Shown here piece by piece: positions 50,693 through 51,468 of a stretch of DNA of 51,468 bases. Position numbers and translations under genes: made by a program. A model generated the notes under the pieces. That model was not told where the DNA came from. It searched no databases and was given only the letters and a program-made list of their open reading frames with translations. Origin of the DNA: Alphaproteobacteria bacterium (lineage in GTDB: Bacteria; Pseudomonadota; Alphaproteobacteria; Micropepsales; Micropepsaceae); the NCBI GenBank assembly GCA_025361185.1, contig JANYAR010000153.1, positions 1-51,468 of the forward strand. The letters are read 5' to 3'. Within the stretch, counting starts at the first letter, position 1. The number at the start of each line of letters is the position of its first letter.

Positions 50693-51468
50693 ATGACGAT
50701 CCGCAAAACTCTTATAGGGGCCGCATCCTGCGCGGTGCTCGCTTTGTTCGTTACGGTTCAGGCGGATGCGCAGAACAAGCCAAAGCTCGACGCCAATGGC
50801 ATGCCCTGCAACGGTGACCTGGACGGGGCGCGCCAGTGCCTGAAGGCCGGTGCGCGCGCCAGCACCGTCGACCACCCCTATCGTGACGGCGGGGAATCCG
50901 ACGGCCGCCTTTACGGTCCGGGACGCGGCTTCACCCTGGGGGCCAAGGAACTGATCTATGCGGCGGTGCCCGGCAGCATCGTCGTGCTGGACGCCAAGGA
51001 CAATTACAACTTCGTCAAGCGGATCACCTTCGAGCAGAAGCCCGCGACCTTGCCGCTGGAATCCATCGCCGGCATGGCGGCCAGCCCCGCGACCAACATG
51101 ATCTATGTCTCCACCCGCGGGCATCTCGTCGCCATCGACCTGTTGACCGAGAAGGTGGTGTGGTCGAATGCCTATGAGCCCGGCACGTGCTGCGAACGCG
51201 GCCAGGTCACGCCCGATGGCCTGACCCTGGAAGTAGGATCGGACCTGAAGAATTTCCACCGCGTGATCGACGCGCGCACCGGCGAGGTCAAGGGCATCAT
51301 CCCCACGCCGCAGAGCATGTTCAACCACAATATGAACATGAGCCCGGACGGCAAGACGGTGTTTGACGCCCCCAACGGCAATACCATGACTATCGCCGAC
51401 ATGGCGACGATGAAGCCGACCGGCACCATCACCTTCTCCGATCATGTCCGCGTCTTCGTCATCAATCA
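50693..51468 (+). CDS. Exported YVTN-type beta-propeller, cut by the right edge
   Basis: Starts at an ATG after GGGGAG with a signal peptide (about 1-26, ending A-D-A-Q) and continues in frame to the edge (about 258 codons without a stop). Propeller repeats are seen (L-I-Y-A-A-V-P-G-S-I-V-V-L-D-A, M-I-Y-V-S-T-R-G-H-L-V-A-I-D) and it shares a C-C-E-R motif (here T-C-C-E-R-G near 164) with the propeller encoded at 48616-49923, so the two are paralogues. Divergent from the cytochrome/HhH gene across 164 bases. Its role is unknown; context suggests periplasmic redox work. Confidence 0.85.
   Translation, partial: MTIRKTLIGAASCAVLALFVTVQADAQNKPKLDANGMPCNGDLDGARQCLKAGARASTVDHPYRDGGESDGRLYGPGRGFTLGAKELIYAAVPGSIVVLDAKDNYNFVKRITFEQKPATLPLESIAGMAASPATNMIYVSTRGHLVAIDLLTEKVVWSNAYEPGTCCERGQVTPDGLTLEVGSDLKNFHRVIDARTGEVKGIIPTPQSMFNHNMNMSPDGKTVFDAPNGNTMTIADMATMKPTGTITFSDHVRVFVIN

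Noticed and set aside
48616..51468. A complete quinohaemoprotein amine dehydrogenase operon
   Set aside because: The propeller and haem domains are reminiscent, but the dihaem alpha subunit, the small cross-linked gamma subunit and its maturation enzyme are not present.

Overview
The window is a GC-rich, gene-dense stretch of a Gram-negative chromosome, most likely from an alphaproteobacterium that degrades plant polysaccharides (Rhizomicrobium-, Caulobacter- or sphingomonad-like). Grounds for this are a Caulobacter-type D-xylose dehydrogenase, an ATP-type PEP carboxykinase, four large TonB-dependent receptors with two FecI/FecR pairs in place of SusC/SusD pairs, and many periplasmic c-type cytochromes. 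The genus cannot be fixed from the sequence alone. I saw no rRNA, tRNA, CRISPR array, transposase or prophage.

Layout. (1) About 0.3-2.3 kb: a 2-keto-4-pentenoate-hydratase-like enzyme and an exported beta-propeller. (2) About 2.3-13.3 kb: a glucuronoxylan locus with GH67 alpha-glucuronidase, GH10 xylanase, a hexuronate-type MFS carrier, GH43 beta-xylosidase, mannonate dehydratase, D-xylose dehydrogenase, a LacI regulator and aldose 1-epimerase. A 20-bp palindrome behind a TTGACA box upstream of xylB is a strong candidate LacI operator, and a weaker copy lies in the xylanase/MFS divergent promoter. A decayed second lacI 5' end lies just upstream of lacI. (3) About 13.6-16.5 kb: pckA and a GT1-like glycosyltransferase. 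(4) About 16.5-26.1 kb, all minus strand: fecI, fecR, an STN-bearing receptor, a second receptor, a small exported protein and a GH53 galactanase, read as one signal-controlled galactan-uptake locus. (5) About 26.3-28.5 kb: a dihaem cytochrome c and a Tat-type dienelactone hydrolase.

(6) About 28.7-34.3 kb, plus strand: an exported fusion of an unidentified N-terminal part with a formylglycine-generating-enzyme fold, then a tight trio. The trio is a Tat lipoprotein flavoenzyme whose D-amino-acid-oxidase fold appears circularly permuted, a cytochrome c, and an exported N-acyl-D-amino-acid deacylase. Together they suggest a periplasmic route that releases D-amino acids and passes their electrons to the respiratory chain. 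This is the best candidate for an undescribed system here. (7) About 34.4-42.3 kb, minus strand: a second fecI/fecR unit driving two tandem paralogous receptors, one with and one without the STN signalling domain, which share duplicated upstream DNA and a leader hairpin. (8) About 42.6-51.5 kb: a gamma-glutamyltranspeptidase-family protein beside a glycosyltransferase scrap, an exported xylose-isomerase-like protein with a cupin, and an oxidation module. The module holds a quinohaemoprotein alcohol dehydrogenase carrying the Asp-x-Asp pair typical of lanthanide enzymes, a cytochrome/helix-hairpin-helix fusion, and two beta-propellers with adjacent cysteines, the second cut off by the window edge.
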